Assembly: GCF_000003605.2 (NCBI RefSeq)
Contig: NW_003155737.1
Span: forward strand, 637,028-667,636
Source: Saccoglossus kowalevskii
Lineage: Eukaryota > Hemichordata > Enteropneusta > Harrimaniidae
Length of the DNA stretch: 30,609 nucleotides
Reading direction: 5' to 3'
The translations under genes were made by a program, and so were the position numbers. Position 1 is the first letter of the stretch; the number at the start of each line of letters is the position of its first letter. Of the stretch, positions 11,641 through 22,778 are shown piece by piece. The notes below the pieces were generated by a model. It saw only the letters and a program-made list of their open reading frames with translations, did not search any database and had not been told where the DNA came from.

Positions 11641-13289
11641 TTTGGAGAGTGATTGATGACTGACCACGCCCAACACAGCTTCACGTCAGTGTTTGGATAA
11701 GAAACTAGTCTAAGAATAAGTTGACACTTGTTTCTAAATGTTTCACGTGAAGACACAGTACTGCATTACGTGGACAGAAATAAAATAATTGCCTCAATCT
11801 GATAAAGATGTTATCAAATGTAGATAATCTTGGTCAACCTCTCAGGATAATCAAAGTCCTGAATGTCCATAACAATTAGTCATGATTAGATAAGAGTGTA
11901 TCATAGTACTAAAACTGGTTGAGTCATCTGAAAAAAACGTGTCAGATGATGATTGCAATGTTCTCCATTATATAGACTGTAGTGAATCTCTGGTTTGTGT
12001 TCTTACATGGATTAAAGATTGAGTCGAAATAGTAATTATCGTTATTATTGTTTAGTACTATGTGTATATCTACAAAGTATATAATTAAGAATTCAATTAC
12101 AACTATGAGAATTGAAAAAAATCACAGTTTTGTATCTTGAGTATTGAATATAATTAATATATATGGTACATGAATAAGAATTAACAAAAATAATTACACA
12201 CAACAGGACACATATTGCTTATAGATATGCTAGAACATTCCAAGTCAAGGTTAAATCATTTACATTAGTATTAGATACTACATGTAAGTAGTAGGGTGTT
12301 TTATTCTCTACAGACACCACACTGTCTAGCTCTGCAGACATTCTCATATCACATTGTCTCACGATTGTGAAATTCAAGCAGATACACCTGTGAATGGAAC
12401 AGTTGGTCGGTGCAACATCCTTTTATAATGGTGAATTGGTGCACTTAGTACATCACATGTTGGTATTAAATTGCTACCTAGATCCAGCTTTATAACCAGC
12501 AGCTTTTTAATATCTCATATATTCAATAGGTTTTCATCCCCTGGATTCTGTTAGATCCTTGTAAAATTCTTATTACAGCCAGACTTGTTGGCTGCATGCA
12601 CATCTTTAATAATGTCTTGAGTGATCTGCCAAGAATATGAAAGCCAATGTAATTTAATTCTATTTATAGCGTAGTTGCCTTTGGCTTGTTCATTTTTAGT
12701 GTCCAGGAAATAAACAAAGAACACATTTTACAGTTACGCAAATTAACTAATTAAAATGCACATAATGAAGCCAAATAATTATCATTCATGTAGTTTTAAC
12801 CAATTTGAGCAAACTATTATGATATGCTAAAATGAGGTAATTAGTATGCAAATTAGCAAATCAATTTGCAAAATATTTCTAAAGCAGACTTTCAGTTAGA
12901 ACAGCCTACTGTTGTTAGGATACCAACAAAAAATGTTAAAAATGACTAGTATGCAAATTACCTATTTAATATGCAAGTATACAACATCTAATCAGTTCTC
13001 GAATTAATCATCAGTGTCTGTGTACCAAATTGCATTACAATTCACCCAGACTGTTGAGTGATTAAATTTTTAATTAAAATGTTCATAATCATCGCTATAG
13101 AAAAGTAATTGTTTCATTGTGTTTTAATTGTTTTTCATAGTTGTGTAGTGTTTTTTCCAGGTGACTTACAAAAGCCATTGAATATGTCACTGTTTGGTCT
13201 CCAGAAATAATCAGCATTTCAATTTCAAGTGGTTATATATGACAATTTTAAGATTATAATTTGCTATAATAATAACTTTTGTGGGCATT
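11641..13289. other. AT-rich region; no gene recognised
   Basis: No coding or RNA gene signal is visible. Around 12740-12980 several near-identical words occur (TATGCAAATTA at 12848 and 12951, and related CGCAAATTAACTAATTA near 12736), a composition often seen in old AT-rich interspersed repeats. Confidence 0.4.
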
Positions 13290-14130
13290 TGTTAGTGGCT
13301 TAATGCTCAGAGCCCATCGTGGCCCATATTACACCCAGAGACAATTACTGTATCTGTAAGTGCAGCATTCTCTAGTGGATTAATATGCAGAGCCCATTGA
13401 AGTCCATGACACAATCATGCACCAAGAGACAATTACTGCATCTGTAAGTGCATCTTAGTGGCTTTAATGTCCAGAACCTGTTGTGGTCCATGTGGCACAG
13501 TTAACCAGAGATTATTATCTGTGAAAGCAACATTGCCTAGTCGCTTAATGTCCATAACCAATTGGGGTACATATGTCAAAGTCGCCCAGACACTATTACT
13601 GTATCTGTAAGTGCAGCATTCTCTAGTGGATTAATATGCAGAGCCCATTGAAGTTCATGACACAATCATGCACCAAGAGACAATTACTGTGTCTGTAAGT
13701 GCAGCATTCTCTAGTGGATTAATATGCAGAACCTTTTGATGTCCATGACATAATCATGCACCAAGAGACAATTACTGCATCTGTAAGTGCATCTTAGTGG
13801 CTTTAATGTCCAGAACCTGTTGTGGTCCATGTGGCACAGTTAACCAGAGATTATTATCTGTGAAAGCAACATTGCCTAGTCGCTTAATGTCCATAACCAA
13901 TTGGGGTACATATGTCAAAGTCGCCCAGACACTATTACTGCATCTGTAAGTTCATCTTTTCTTAGTAGCTTATGTCCAGACCCCATTAGGGTACCAATGA
14001 CACAGTCATCCAGAGAACACGTTCTGTAAGTGGTTTAATGTCCATAACTCATTGGTGTCCATTTTCAACAGTTACAATGTGACAAATCTGTGAATGCAGT
14101 GAAGTGGCTCCAGCAATCATTGAGATCCAT
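13290..14130. repeat. Tandem repeat of about 77-88 bp with a 339-bp higher-order period
   Basis: The word TCTGTAAG or TCTGTGAAAG recurs at 13353, 13441, 13518, 13604, 13692, 13780, 13857 and 13943, giving unit lengths of 88, 77, 86, 88, 88, 77 and 86 bp. Four units sum to 339 bp, and the order 88-77-86-88 repeats, so the array was extended by duplicating a four-unit block. The two blocks, from 13353 and from 13692, are nearly identical over, for example, GGCTTTAATGTCCAGAACC (13460 and 13799). Each unit contains a (T/C)TTAATGTCCA or ATTAATATGCAGA word and an AGAGACAATTACTG-like word. Units before 13353 and after 14030 are progressively diverged. No open frame runs through the array. Confidence 0.9.
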
Positions 14131-16950
14131 CCCGGAGACTAATCTTTAATGACAGTAACATAGATATCATTTGACTGAATAAGTATACAGCGCCCTCACC
14201 GTTTCCCTCGGGAATATTTGAACACCATTTGTCAAGGTCATGAATCCTGGGGTTTGCCTGAACATTTTGTACCGACAATTTAATTCAAAGAGTTTTTGTC
14301 ATATGAACAGTGTGGAAGAGAGAGTATTTGTCAGGTAAGGATTGTTAGTGATGTCATTAAACCACAAAGACATTACTTTCTTTTATTATATGGGCAGAGT
14401 TGATCAATTAGGAAAATACAGAGTAAGGTACTTTGACTAACCTAAGTGTCAAATTCTTGAAATTTCAAGAATAGAAGAAAGAACCTTATTGACATTTCTT
14501 AGATAACCCTCTCAGGAAGTCTATTTGTACATGTTTTTGAATTCAGTCACCTGGTAGTGTATATGCATTAACTGGATTTAAATTTAGCTCTATGTTGAAT
14601 CAGACAGAACTTTGAATCCATTTCAGCTACGTAGACTCTCAGTCATTTGTAATCAAGACTGGTGTTGTCATAATATGCATGACATCATGAAAAACAGTGA
14701 AAAGTGTTATATTGTTGAGAAGTTGGTGTCAATCACTTGCAGTAATTTGAGTTCTTTAGATATTGTCTAAACTGGAGAAATATACGTCTGTTGCAGCTAA
14801 TCCTAATCGTCTATGTCATTCATTCCTCTGTGTGTGTGGGAGGGGGAAGGTCTACCAGAAGGGACCATCATCACAGGGCAACCCAGGAGATTCCCCTGAG
14901 TTTATTTTGTTGCTAGCCAATCACAATCGTGGGGCATACATGCAGTCAAAACTATTTAAAACAGCAAACGGCCATGTAATACAATGTACTTTATTGCAAT
15001 AGTCATTCATCACCATATCAAACATTGCAGTTACCCATATCTGTGAACTTACAAAGCAGCTATTTGATAAACATAGTAACACTATCTTTATAATGAAAAA
15101 CTGTCACAAGAAAATCAATTAGATTACATGCATATGGTAAACTATGTTTAAGGATTAAATGCTACAAATAACACACTCCATATGTGACACAGGTCATTGT
15201 TAATGACATAGTCCCTGTTGGAATTAGGGGAAATGTTATTCATGCCAAGAATAAAGTAATATGCAACAAAAGCATAATTTGTAATTGAGAGTAAGTAGTT
15301 GTCTGGTTAAGTATCAACATTTATATCAACATTTAATGTATTAAATGACTCTTCCAAAATCGAAATTAAACAGGATATTCTATACATTTTTTGGTTTCCA
15401 AACTGAATTTTCTTTGTCGAGGCTCATGTACAGAGATACATGTATAGAAACACGATTGCAGGCAGTCAACCATCCTTGATCTGATTGTGAAACTAATTGT
15501 CACGAACATGTATCCTAACATGTAACAAGTTCCTAACAAGTTCCCATTTTGAACTTTGTTTGAACAGAGACGAATAAGGTGAGGTACATTAAGGTAAAGG
15601 TTTTACTGGTGTACATGGCAAATCAGACGCAACATGTTAGGCACAAGCCAGATTTGAAGTTTGTGACTCTCTGCCTCTTTATGATAGGGCCATCCCCCAT
15701 GAAAGCCTGCATTATCAGAAGGGAAGTCTTTAATGTAGTGAGAAACAAACATGTGTTGCGATTTTTAATAACCAGCTGCCAGCATATGGTCAATGACAGC
15801 TTCATTTCAGAATACCATTCTTGCAATGCATAATGCCCTCAAAGACCCCTCTGGACAGAGTGGTGCAGCTAACCATGGACACTGAGCATGAGGGCTCCTG
15901 TGCAACAGCAGGTGTGCCATAATGAGTATGCAGGAACTATGAATGGCTGCCTCCCCTTGCTGAACCAGGAGCTAGTATGTTTCTTACCCCTGAAGAGGTG
16001 ATTTGTCCACAAGGTTATTGTCCACAGCATTGTTCTTGGTAATGTTCCTACCCAACCTGACAGGCAATACAGTGTTGATAGCAGAGCTTATAATCCCAGC
16101 GCTTTCTACCTAGTATTAGCTGCATTGTAGAGAACGTCTACTAACCATATAGGGCCATATAGGGATAGAAAACATGTGTTTTGTATTTAAGACACCAGGT
16201 TTGGTAATACCTGCAGTGGCTCTGATATTACCAGATTGTGTTCCGACATAAAGATTGGAGCGTAGTGCTTAGTGACCCTTTAAAATAGCCATGTGTCAAT
16301 CTGATCATGAGCATAACCTTTAAGCATTAATATGGACATGCCCTTGAGAGGCATTGTCACCAACTCTGGGTCCTAAGGCAAGGTTTTCAGATGGTCCTGG
16401 TTGGGCTGGCGAGATCCCTGAGTAGCAAACCCAAAATTCTGTTATGATGTGTTGTTTTATAGAGACAGTATCATCAGCATTATCAAGGTTAACCCAACTG
16501 ATTGGCCATGCATCATGCGACTTGCATCATTACAAGACTCGCAAATTCGCAAATATTGTGCATGTGCCAGATGTGAACAATGTTGTAGTTTGTTCAACAC
16601 AACAATAATAGAAATATGAATTGACACAGAATTTGTGGGGTCCAATGTCAACAGGTCAGGGAAGAGACTGCTTGGTTGTTCTTGTGCCTTCGTTAACAGT
16701 GTTGGAGACTTGGGCTTTTCTCATTGTGTTTATCTTTGCTTGGTATATATGGGCAAGGAGCTTTGTCTCATTGGCAGTATTCCTAGCATAAACTTGAATT
16801 CTCAACACATGTTCAGTCAAAGAACTCGGTGATTTCTTGATGTAGTACTAAATAGGTTGGTGTCAGCAGCAAACAAATCGCCAAAAGTGGTAAAGTGTAG
16901 ACTGGGGACTTAATCAGAGAAAAGACATAAAACAAATTTAGTTTTGAACT
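14131..16950. other. Mixed-composition region; no gene recognised
   Basis: The stretch 15830-16350 is clearly richer in G and C than its surroundings and could be an old transposon remnant or an exon-derived sequence. Its frames are interrupted in all phases and I recognise no domain. An 8-bp perfect inverted repeat lies at 16202-16209 (TGGTAATA) and 16226-16233 (TATTACCA) with a 16-nt loop. Short open frames at 14763-15002, 15579-15833 and 16457-16832 have opposing frames of similar length and no family character, so I do not call them genes. Confidence 0.4.
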
Positions 16951-17107
16951 GCAATTGCTAGGAAAGGATCATGACAGTCGCATTCATATAGGTACCTTAT
17001 AAATCACTTCTCACGTCATGTAAGTCCACTTGCAATTTCTAGCAGGGAATACTGACAGTCACAAGTACAATTGATATTGATATCCTTATAAATCATTTTT
17101 CATTTGT
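16951..17107. repeat. Diverged direct duplication, about 81-89-bp offset
   Basis: GCAATTGCTAGGAAAGGATC, then TGACAGTC and CCTTATAAATCACTTCTCA, occur at 16951-17013. The same words follow from 17032 as GCAATTTCTAGCAGGGAATA, then TGACAGTC and CCTTATAAATCATTTTTCA. The offset is 81 bp at the left end and about 89 bp at the right, so the second copy has gained a few bases. No coding content is seen. Confidence 0.75.
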
Positions 17108-17529
17108 GAGACATAGCGTGTCACTACTTATTAGAATGTCAAAGGTAAATCTTTACATATAACATTTGACAGAATTGTAATTATGATGTGAGTTTAACGA
17201 GCATTTCAATTTTATATCCAGCTATTATTACATTTATATATGCTGGTACATAATGTATATGGTAATTAAGGAAGTTAAGAGAGTTTTGCATTTACTAACT
17301 ACCAGTAACTACGGTAAGCAAAATTGAAATGAGGTCTTGTGAATAATGTAGCATGCAATATCCACTGATAATGAGATAAAATTTTCCTATGTGACAACAA
17401 AATGAACAAATAATAGGGAAAACTGGAAAGCAATATAAGCATATGCGTACACATACTCTAAAATTGAGTCGAGTCTGTGGTGGTTTCATGCATATGTGAT
17501 ATAGTCTGAATTAATGACTGATGACATAG
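17108..17529. other. AT-rich flank beyond the truncated end of the retroelement
   Basis: I looked here on the minus strand for the missing rest of the recombinase (the His-x-x-Arg box and the terminal tyrosine region) and found nothing resembling it in any frame. The short minus-strand frame at 17489-17295 is hydrophobic and cysteine-rich with no known motif. Confidence 0.5.
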
Positions 17530-17534
17530 ATGGA

Positions 17535-18148
17535 GCAATAGTGATCATATGTCCTTTTTGAAATGGGTCAGGTTTAGATGCTTTTAAGTTCAGTGAGATG
17601 ACATCAGTAATCTGAAGATCCGAGTCGAGAAGTGTAGTCGAGGGGTCAAATGATGATGTAGTTGCAGCTGTGAATTCACTGACCCGTAAAAACCCATAGA
17701 ACGCAAGAGTGAATGCGGATCATAACATTAATTTGTCGCGTGGATGGACTGCAGGATGTTCACGAAGAGCATTTTTTAGCTTGCACATGAGAGCCATGGT
17801 AATAGGTAGTCTTGTACGCATTGGGTCACCATGGTGACACTTGATGCCTTGCAGGGTATGATACAATGTTTCATTCATACTTAGAGCATCTCTGTATCCT
17901 GATTCCATATGGAGGCTGGTGATTGCTGCGAGGTAAACTTTGATGGATTTGTAGACCAGGCCCTCAAGAGCGAGATGGGTGACGAATAGGATTGTATTAT
18001 GGGGCGAAACAGGTAGCAGGTCTATACCATGATGTTGACAGAACTTGAAGTACTTTGACTGACCTGATGCATAGGTGCGTCGTGTTGACTGTGCAATTCG
18101 TTGTAGCAGATATTCATAGGCATGTGCTTCAAGCTCAGTTAAGTTGGC
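17535..18148 (-). pseudogene. Tyrosine recombinase of the DIRS-like element, truncated
   Basis: This is the integration enzyme of the element, related to phage integrases. The frame, one phase off the RNase H frame, is open from before 18148 and reads LTELEAHAYEYLLQRIAQST, then RRTYASGQSKYFKFC, which is the SAM-like core-binding domain (helical, with the typical S-T-R-x-x-Y). From 17908 come HTLQGIKCHHGDPMRTRLPI and T, the linker wording common in DIRS and Ngaro recombinases. A TGA at 17722-17720 sits where a Trp is usual. The same frame continues with LAFYGFLRVSEF, whose Arg (17686-17684) is the catalytic box I arginine, and then SKPDPFQKG, carrying the conserved lysine (17575-17573). Resemblance stops near 17535. 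The His-x-x-Arg box and the nucleophilic Tyr are absent, so the protein could not cut DNA. Confidence 0.8.
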
Positions 18149-20070
18149 AGGAACTTTGCGAGATCTGGCAGTGTTACTGGTTGTAGGTCTGCATCTGGCA
18201 CTAATTGTCTGAAACGTTGAATCTGTTGACGAGATAAAGAATCAGCAATTTGGTTATCTGTACCCCTAATATGCACAATCATTAGGTGAATGTTCCCCTG
18301 TGCAGCAACGAAGAACAATTGGCGAACAAGTGTCATGATTTGCTGGGATTTGCTTGAGCCTTTTTTCTAGATGGCAACAACGGCTTCATTGTCACAATGA
18401 AAGAGGATTTTCTTCCCATGCCAATGGTGGCCCCAAATTAAAGCTGATAATAAAATAGGGAAGAGTTCCTTCCATTCGATTGACAAGATTGAATCGGTGT
18501 CGAGGTTAGCGGGCCATGGTAAAGCGAACCACTGTCCACTATAGAAGGCCCCACGCCCAGTGTGCTAGAGGCATCAGTGTAAAGTTCCATGTCCGGAGAG
18601 GTAGACCACGTTGAAGCCAGAATGTTTGCTGAGCCATTCCATGTGGGCAGGAACTTACGCCACCACTTCAGATCTAGATGAAACTCAGGACTGAGGTATA
18701 TGTGATGACAGTTTGGATGCAGTGGTGGAAAGATCAATCATATGTCAAAAGAATATACGTCCTGCAGGAACACATTTACAGACAAAACTTAAAGTTCCAA
18801 TAAGAGATAGCAGCTCTCTTTTTGTACATTTCTCTTTCCTGGACCAGGTAGGAATTGTTTCTAAGATATGGTTGAACTTGTCTGGTGGCAACCGAATGAC
18901 CATCGCGTTAGTGTCTAACTCGATACCAAGGAAAGTGATGACTGCCGAGGACCCTTCGACTTGCTCATCAGAAATCGGTATACCCAAGTTAGCGCAGGTG
19001 TTAAGAATGGTGTCCTTGTTGTGTTGGCATGATGGATTGTTAGGTGGTCCCCCAGTTAGGAAGTCGTCGAGGTAGTGTAGGATGTCCTCAGTGTTTGCTT
19101 GATTTCAAACTATCCACTCTAATGCAGAGGCAATACAGTTGAATAAGAATGGTGCAGATCGTAACCCAAATGGTAGGACACGGTCAAAGAAATACAAATT
19201 GCACCACTTGTATCCAAGAAGATGCCAATCTTCTTTCCTCACGGGGCACAATCGAAATGCATGTTTAATATCTACTTTAGCAAGTAGAGTACCAGGACCA
19301 TGCTTGTTGATAATAGAAATTGCATCATCGACTCTTGCATAGGTTAGTGAATAGTCTTCCTTGGGTATAGAATCGTTCACGCTATTGTTAGTATGTTGGG
19401 AAAGATCCATTATCAATCTATGTCCCCCAGTCTTCTTTGAACGTACACCCAATGAGTTAATAACAAGATTTGGAAATGGTGGCGAGTCAAAGGGGCCAAT
19501 GGTATGTCCAAAAGTAATTTCTTTATGGATGGCTTTTGAAACGACATTGGGTTGTAGCAGGCTAGACCTGGCGTTGCGAGTTTCGCTGGAGTAGCGTTGA
19601 CCAGTAAAGCCAAGATCGGCCCCACGTGAAATGTCAAGTAGAACAGAGGCGACGAATACTTTATCGGGGTGATTGTGGAAAGCGGATGCGAACTGATCAA
19701 GTTTAAGTGGTGTGGTTGTAACGATGGGATTATTTCTGTTGCCAGTGTTTTCATATTGATGAAAGGGCTTAGGTGTGCTGTGTTGTTGCCCACGAAAAAG
19801 ACGCTGACCTGAGGGTTGCTGTTGCTGGAAGTGATTGTGAGTGCTGTGATCTGCTGCGTTACATATCTGGCATATGTGTTGGCGTCCAAAATGACATGGT
19901 GTGTTACAATTGCCACGGTTGTAGTCTCTGCACACTTGTTTGTTAGCGGGAGTATTGTTGCCACTGTGGGTGTGCATTTGCTGTTGTTGATTGTTGCTGT
20001 AGTAATAGGGGGTTGTATGATGTAGCACGATTACACTCTGCTTTTGTGTGACCTTTACGTTTGCAACCAA
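18139..20070 (-). pseudogene. Reverse transcriptase-RNase H of the DIRS-like element, with stops and frameshifts
   Basis: The enzyme would copy element RNA to DNA and degrade the RNA strand. The first 321 codons (20070-19105) hold a Cys/His cluster (C47, C55, C59, C67, C70, H75, H78, H80). RT follows: RSKKTGGHRLIMDLS at 210-224, motif A AKVDIKHAF with Asp267, and PFGLRSAPFLFN at 300-311, a wording typical of DIRS-type RTs. After a TGA at 19107-19105 the same frame continues with the catalytic YLDD box (19074-19063) and FLGIELD, up to a second TGA at 18747-18745. The frame then changes twice, near 18720 and at a four-G run at 18552-18549. RNase H residues are visible: Asp in YTDAS (18575-18573), Glu in IEWKEL (18477-18475) and Asp in CDNEAVV (18393-18391), then HIRGTDNQIADSLSR. 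A TAG at 18369-18367 interrupts it. The start given is only the end of the open frame. It is non-functional. Confidence 0.85.
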
Positions 20071-20940
20071 AACATGTTGGAATCTGTAGGTGTTGTTGGT
20101 GGTGAAAGCTGTTGGTTTCTAGAAATGAGTTTGGCAAGCTCCAGTTGCGGTCATTATGGTATCTGGCTGCATCTAATCTGAAAGCGGCGAAACCAGCAAA
20201 ACACTGGACCCACGTTGCGAAGCTGTCGATTTCTTTCTTCTTAATGTGTGTGATAAAGCTAGCAGTTGATGGATTGCTAGGATCAAAACTTATTGACGTT
20301 TTCATTGCATCGGATATGTTGGGTAAGGCAACGTCGGGGTGAAAGTCAGAAAGATTGGTATATTTACCTTTATTACTGACCGCATTGATAGTGACTGGTA
20401 CGTCACTGGTCGCGGTTGAACTTGTGCGGTGGGATAAACAAATCGGAGCATTGTTCACAGGAACTGTCGTCTGAAATGAGTGGAGTAAAGCGGAAGTGGT
20501 TAGGTTGTTTCCTTGCTGCGTGTGGTTGTTCCTTGCTTGTGCTTGCGCAGGCGCCATAGCATTGTTTATGAGCGGCGAACTTGTTATGTTAACGATCAGG
20601 ATTACTAGAGAGTCATTGTTTACAGTAGTAGATGCGGGGGATAGAGGATCCTGTTGACGACTATTTGCATTCGTGTACTGAACTGTATTGGCAGTGCCCG
20701 AATTTGATGTTTGCAGATCAGCGGCGGCGAGCTGAGATTGGGCCGGATCAAGCGTGTGAGTTCTTCCATGCTTGTAGGGAAAGGCGTCGCCGTGGTGTCT
20801 GCTGTTGAATTTATGTCGACTGAGAGCTCGCTCTGATAACATAATGGACGTTGAGCATTACGTCGTGGCCTTCCTCTGCCTCTGTTTCTTGTAGATGATA
20901 CGTTGCTGCCAGCTCCCTTGGATTTCTTTGTTCTTGGCAT
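19943..20940 (-). pseudogene. gag-like ORF of the DIRS-like element, frameshifted
   Basis: The likely start is the ATG at 20940-20938, beginning MPRTKKSKG and followed by a very basic stretch (RNRGRGRPRRN) suited to nucleic-acid binding. This frame gives way, at roughly 20760-20730, to a second frame open from 20842 to 19943. That second frame is rich in Asn, Ser, Thr and Gln. In its C-terminal part (numbering from the first residue of the 299-codon frame) it holds WVQCFAGFAAF near residue 211 and a perfect CCHC knuckle, CFGCKRKGHTKAEC, with C257, C260, H265 and C270. Such knuckles bind the element's RNA in the gag particle. The frame overlaps the pol frame by 128 bp (20070-19943). The frame change near 20740 is most simply a small deletion, making this a pseudogene. 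I cannot exclude that the later change into pol was once programmed. Confidence 0.75.
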
Positions 20941-20960
20941 GTCTGGCAAAGGTCGATTAC

Positions 20961-22778
20961 GAAAGTTGGTGAATTGGTAAAGAGTAGAAGTGGCACAAAA
21001 TAGTTGATTGAACTGGCAGTGAACTTGAACAAAACTTGAGACGACGTGGACTACGTGGAAAGCAGGAGACGAATGAGTGGTGTGTCAAAGGAAAGGGACT
21101 AACAATGCAGGCATGTAATTGGTAAATGACGATGACATAAGGGATAAAGCCAAGGATAGGCTGAGAATGTGGACATAGCAAGTCAAGGGTCATGACTGAT
21201 GAATATATGCGTAATGAGGTAAACATAAGACAAAGGGTAGAGAAATACCACAGATAAGAAATCGGGTTAGATTGGTAACAATGACAAGAGAAATGGCTAG
21301 TGAAAAGAATGATGAATGCTCATTTCCAGGCGTTAACACCAATTTAAGACTGCGCATTTAATTGTGACATATGAAAATAACAAATATTCACATCTTCTTT
21401 GTCACCATCAGTAGTACATTAAATACGCAGTACCCTGACTTGTAGCATGCAGAACATTGAAGAGTAGTTTGATATTATCGTGACCTGCAAATAAAAGAAT
21501 CAATTGTCATTTGAAAAATCCCCACTAGAAAGAATGCTGTAACAGTATATAATGATATTTGGTGTATTTTGTTCATAACTATAGCTTGAGTAATCTAAAA
21601 TTAAAGTCAACATTTACTCTTGGTTATAAATTATTTGTTTTTCGATTTAATAGGCAGAGTTTGAATATGGATATCACGTATACATCAGACACATGTGTGT
21701 GTGACATGACAGTAATCATGTCTGTGACTTGGGGGCATATACACTTTTATCAGTATGTATTGTTAACTTAAGAATTATTATCAATGATAACTTTCAAATG
21801 ATGTCCCTTATTTATATCATTTATTCCTTTATTGAAAATTATTAAGAATCTAATGTATAGGGGTTTAGCTAATAAATGTACAATACTAAGTCCTACATGT
21901 ATTTTGCAGTTTTTTTTAACCTATTACGGTTAAAACTTTGAATTGTCAATATTATTCGTGTTAAACCGTTTTTTTTTTTTATCGACCATATAATTGTTAA
22001 TTTGGTATCAAATAGATATATATTTTATTCTGGTTACATTCCCCCTTGTGGCATCTCTTGTCAATTGTGTATGGATTGTAAATTTGCTTTAAATTAATGA
22101 CTGTGAGTAATAATATCAATTAGTATGTTATTTTTAATTTAATATAGAATCTGATCAAATTTTTTTGGAGAAAGATGGGACAAAATTATTTTTGTGAAAT
22201 GTGGCAAAAGATGACATCAGCAATCTGAGGGTTATTCAGGGTTTCTAACTGAGAAATTACCTACAATATGGAACTCCATCTAAGCATTTAGAGTGAACCT
22301 TGCAAGAGATATCTATAGCTTTCATATTAATCCAACTCTGGCTTAATTGTTATAGATGAGGTGGGATGGACTAGGGGATTCGGTGACTATTCTGATTAGC
22401 CACATTCAACTGTATTTTTTATTATATTGCATTCTGAGCATCAGTGAAGTTGAAGAATTCTTGCTTTCAGTCGGCAATATAGAAGCTTTGAAGAAATCAC
22501 CTGTGAGTAAAACGTTGTGAAAACAAACTTCAAAGAGGGTTGATATGTTTAATATCTGGTTGATCTGAGGAAGTCCATGGAGAATAGACTCATAGTCTCT
22601 TGATATTTTGGTATTTTTACAATAAAATAAAATATTGACCCTTGCATGGGTTTCCTTGCTATTAATATTTATGAGCAAGAGACAAGAGACTGTATGCATA
22701 GGAATGCAGTTTCAGAGAAGTTTTGCTTTTTATGTCATGTAGCAAAGTAAGCACGACCTGTGCACTACTGTCAGGACA
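20961..22778. other. Region between the retroelement and the 26-bp array; no gene recognised
   Basis: The first part (20961 to about 21340) may be the leader of the DIRS-like element, since its composition resembles the element more than the flank, but no terminal repeat is visible. The rest is AT-rich with homopolymers, such as a T-run near 21971. Short frames at 21226-20957, 21559-21771 and 22699-22406 show no recognisable domain. Confidence 0.4.

Larger units (their letters stand above)
17530..20960 (-). mobile_element. DIRS-like (tyrosine recombinase) retrotransposon relic, 3'-truncated
   Basis: Read on the minus strand, the order of domains is basic gag N-terminus, CCHC knuckle, a second Cys/His cluster, reverse transcriptase, RNase H, and the start of a phage-integrase-type tyrosine recombinase. 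That order, with no DDE integrase and no aspartic protease seen, is the hallmark of the DIRS order (DIRS, Ngaro, PAT). I saw no methyltransferase domain, but the DIRS1 position for it cannot be excluded because of decay. The element is dead: in-frame stops at 19107-19105, 18747-18745, 18369-18367 and 17722-17720, several frame changes, and loss of everything after about 17535. Its G+C content and CpG frequency are higher than in the flanking DNA, which fits a later arrival. Neither terminal repeats nor a precise left or right boundary can be identified. The leader may extend from 20960 to about 21340. Confidence 0.85.

Noticed and set aside
12848-12960. Repeated ATGCAAAT octamers as POU-factor binding sites
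   Set aside because: The word occurs in several other places in this AT-rich window (for example 7222 and 28467) and has no promoter context here.
14763-15002. 79-codon open frame as a gene
   Set aside because: It begins with a TTG codon, has no domain, and no supporting exon or promoter structure is visible.
15540-16350. G+C-richer patch as a host exon
   Set aside because: Frames are broken in all phases and no family signature could be recognised. An old transposon remnant is equally possible.
17530-20960. Endogenous retrovirus or Ty3/gypsy LTR element
   Set aside because: No LTRs, protease, DDE integrase or envelope are visible, and the 3' domain has tyrosine recombinase motifs.
22209-22230. 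22-bp near match (20 of 22) to the recombinase region at 17595-17616, as a second element remnant
   Set aside because: The match does not extend on either side and is within what chance allows for a window of this size.
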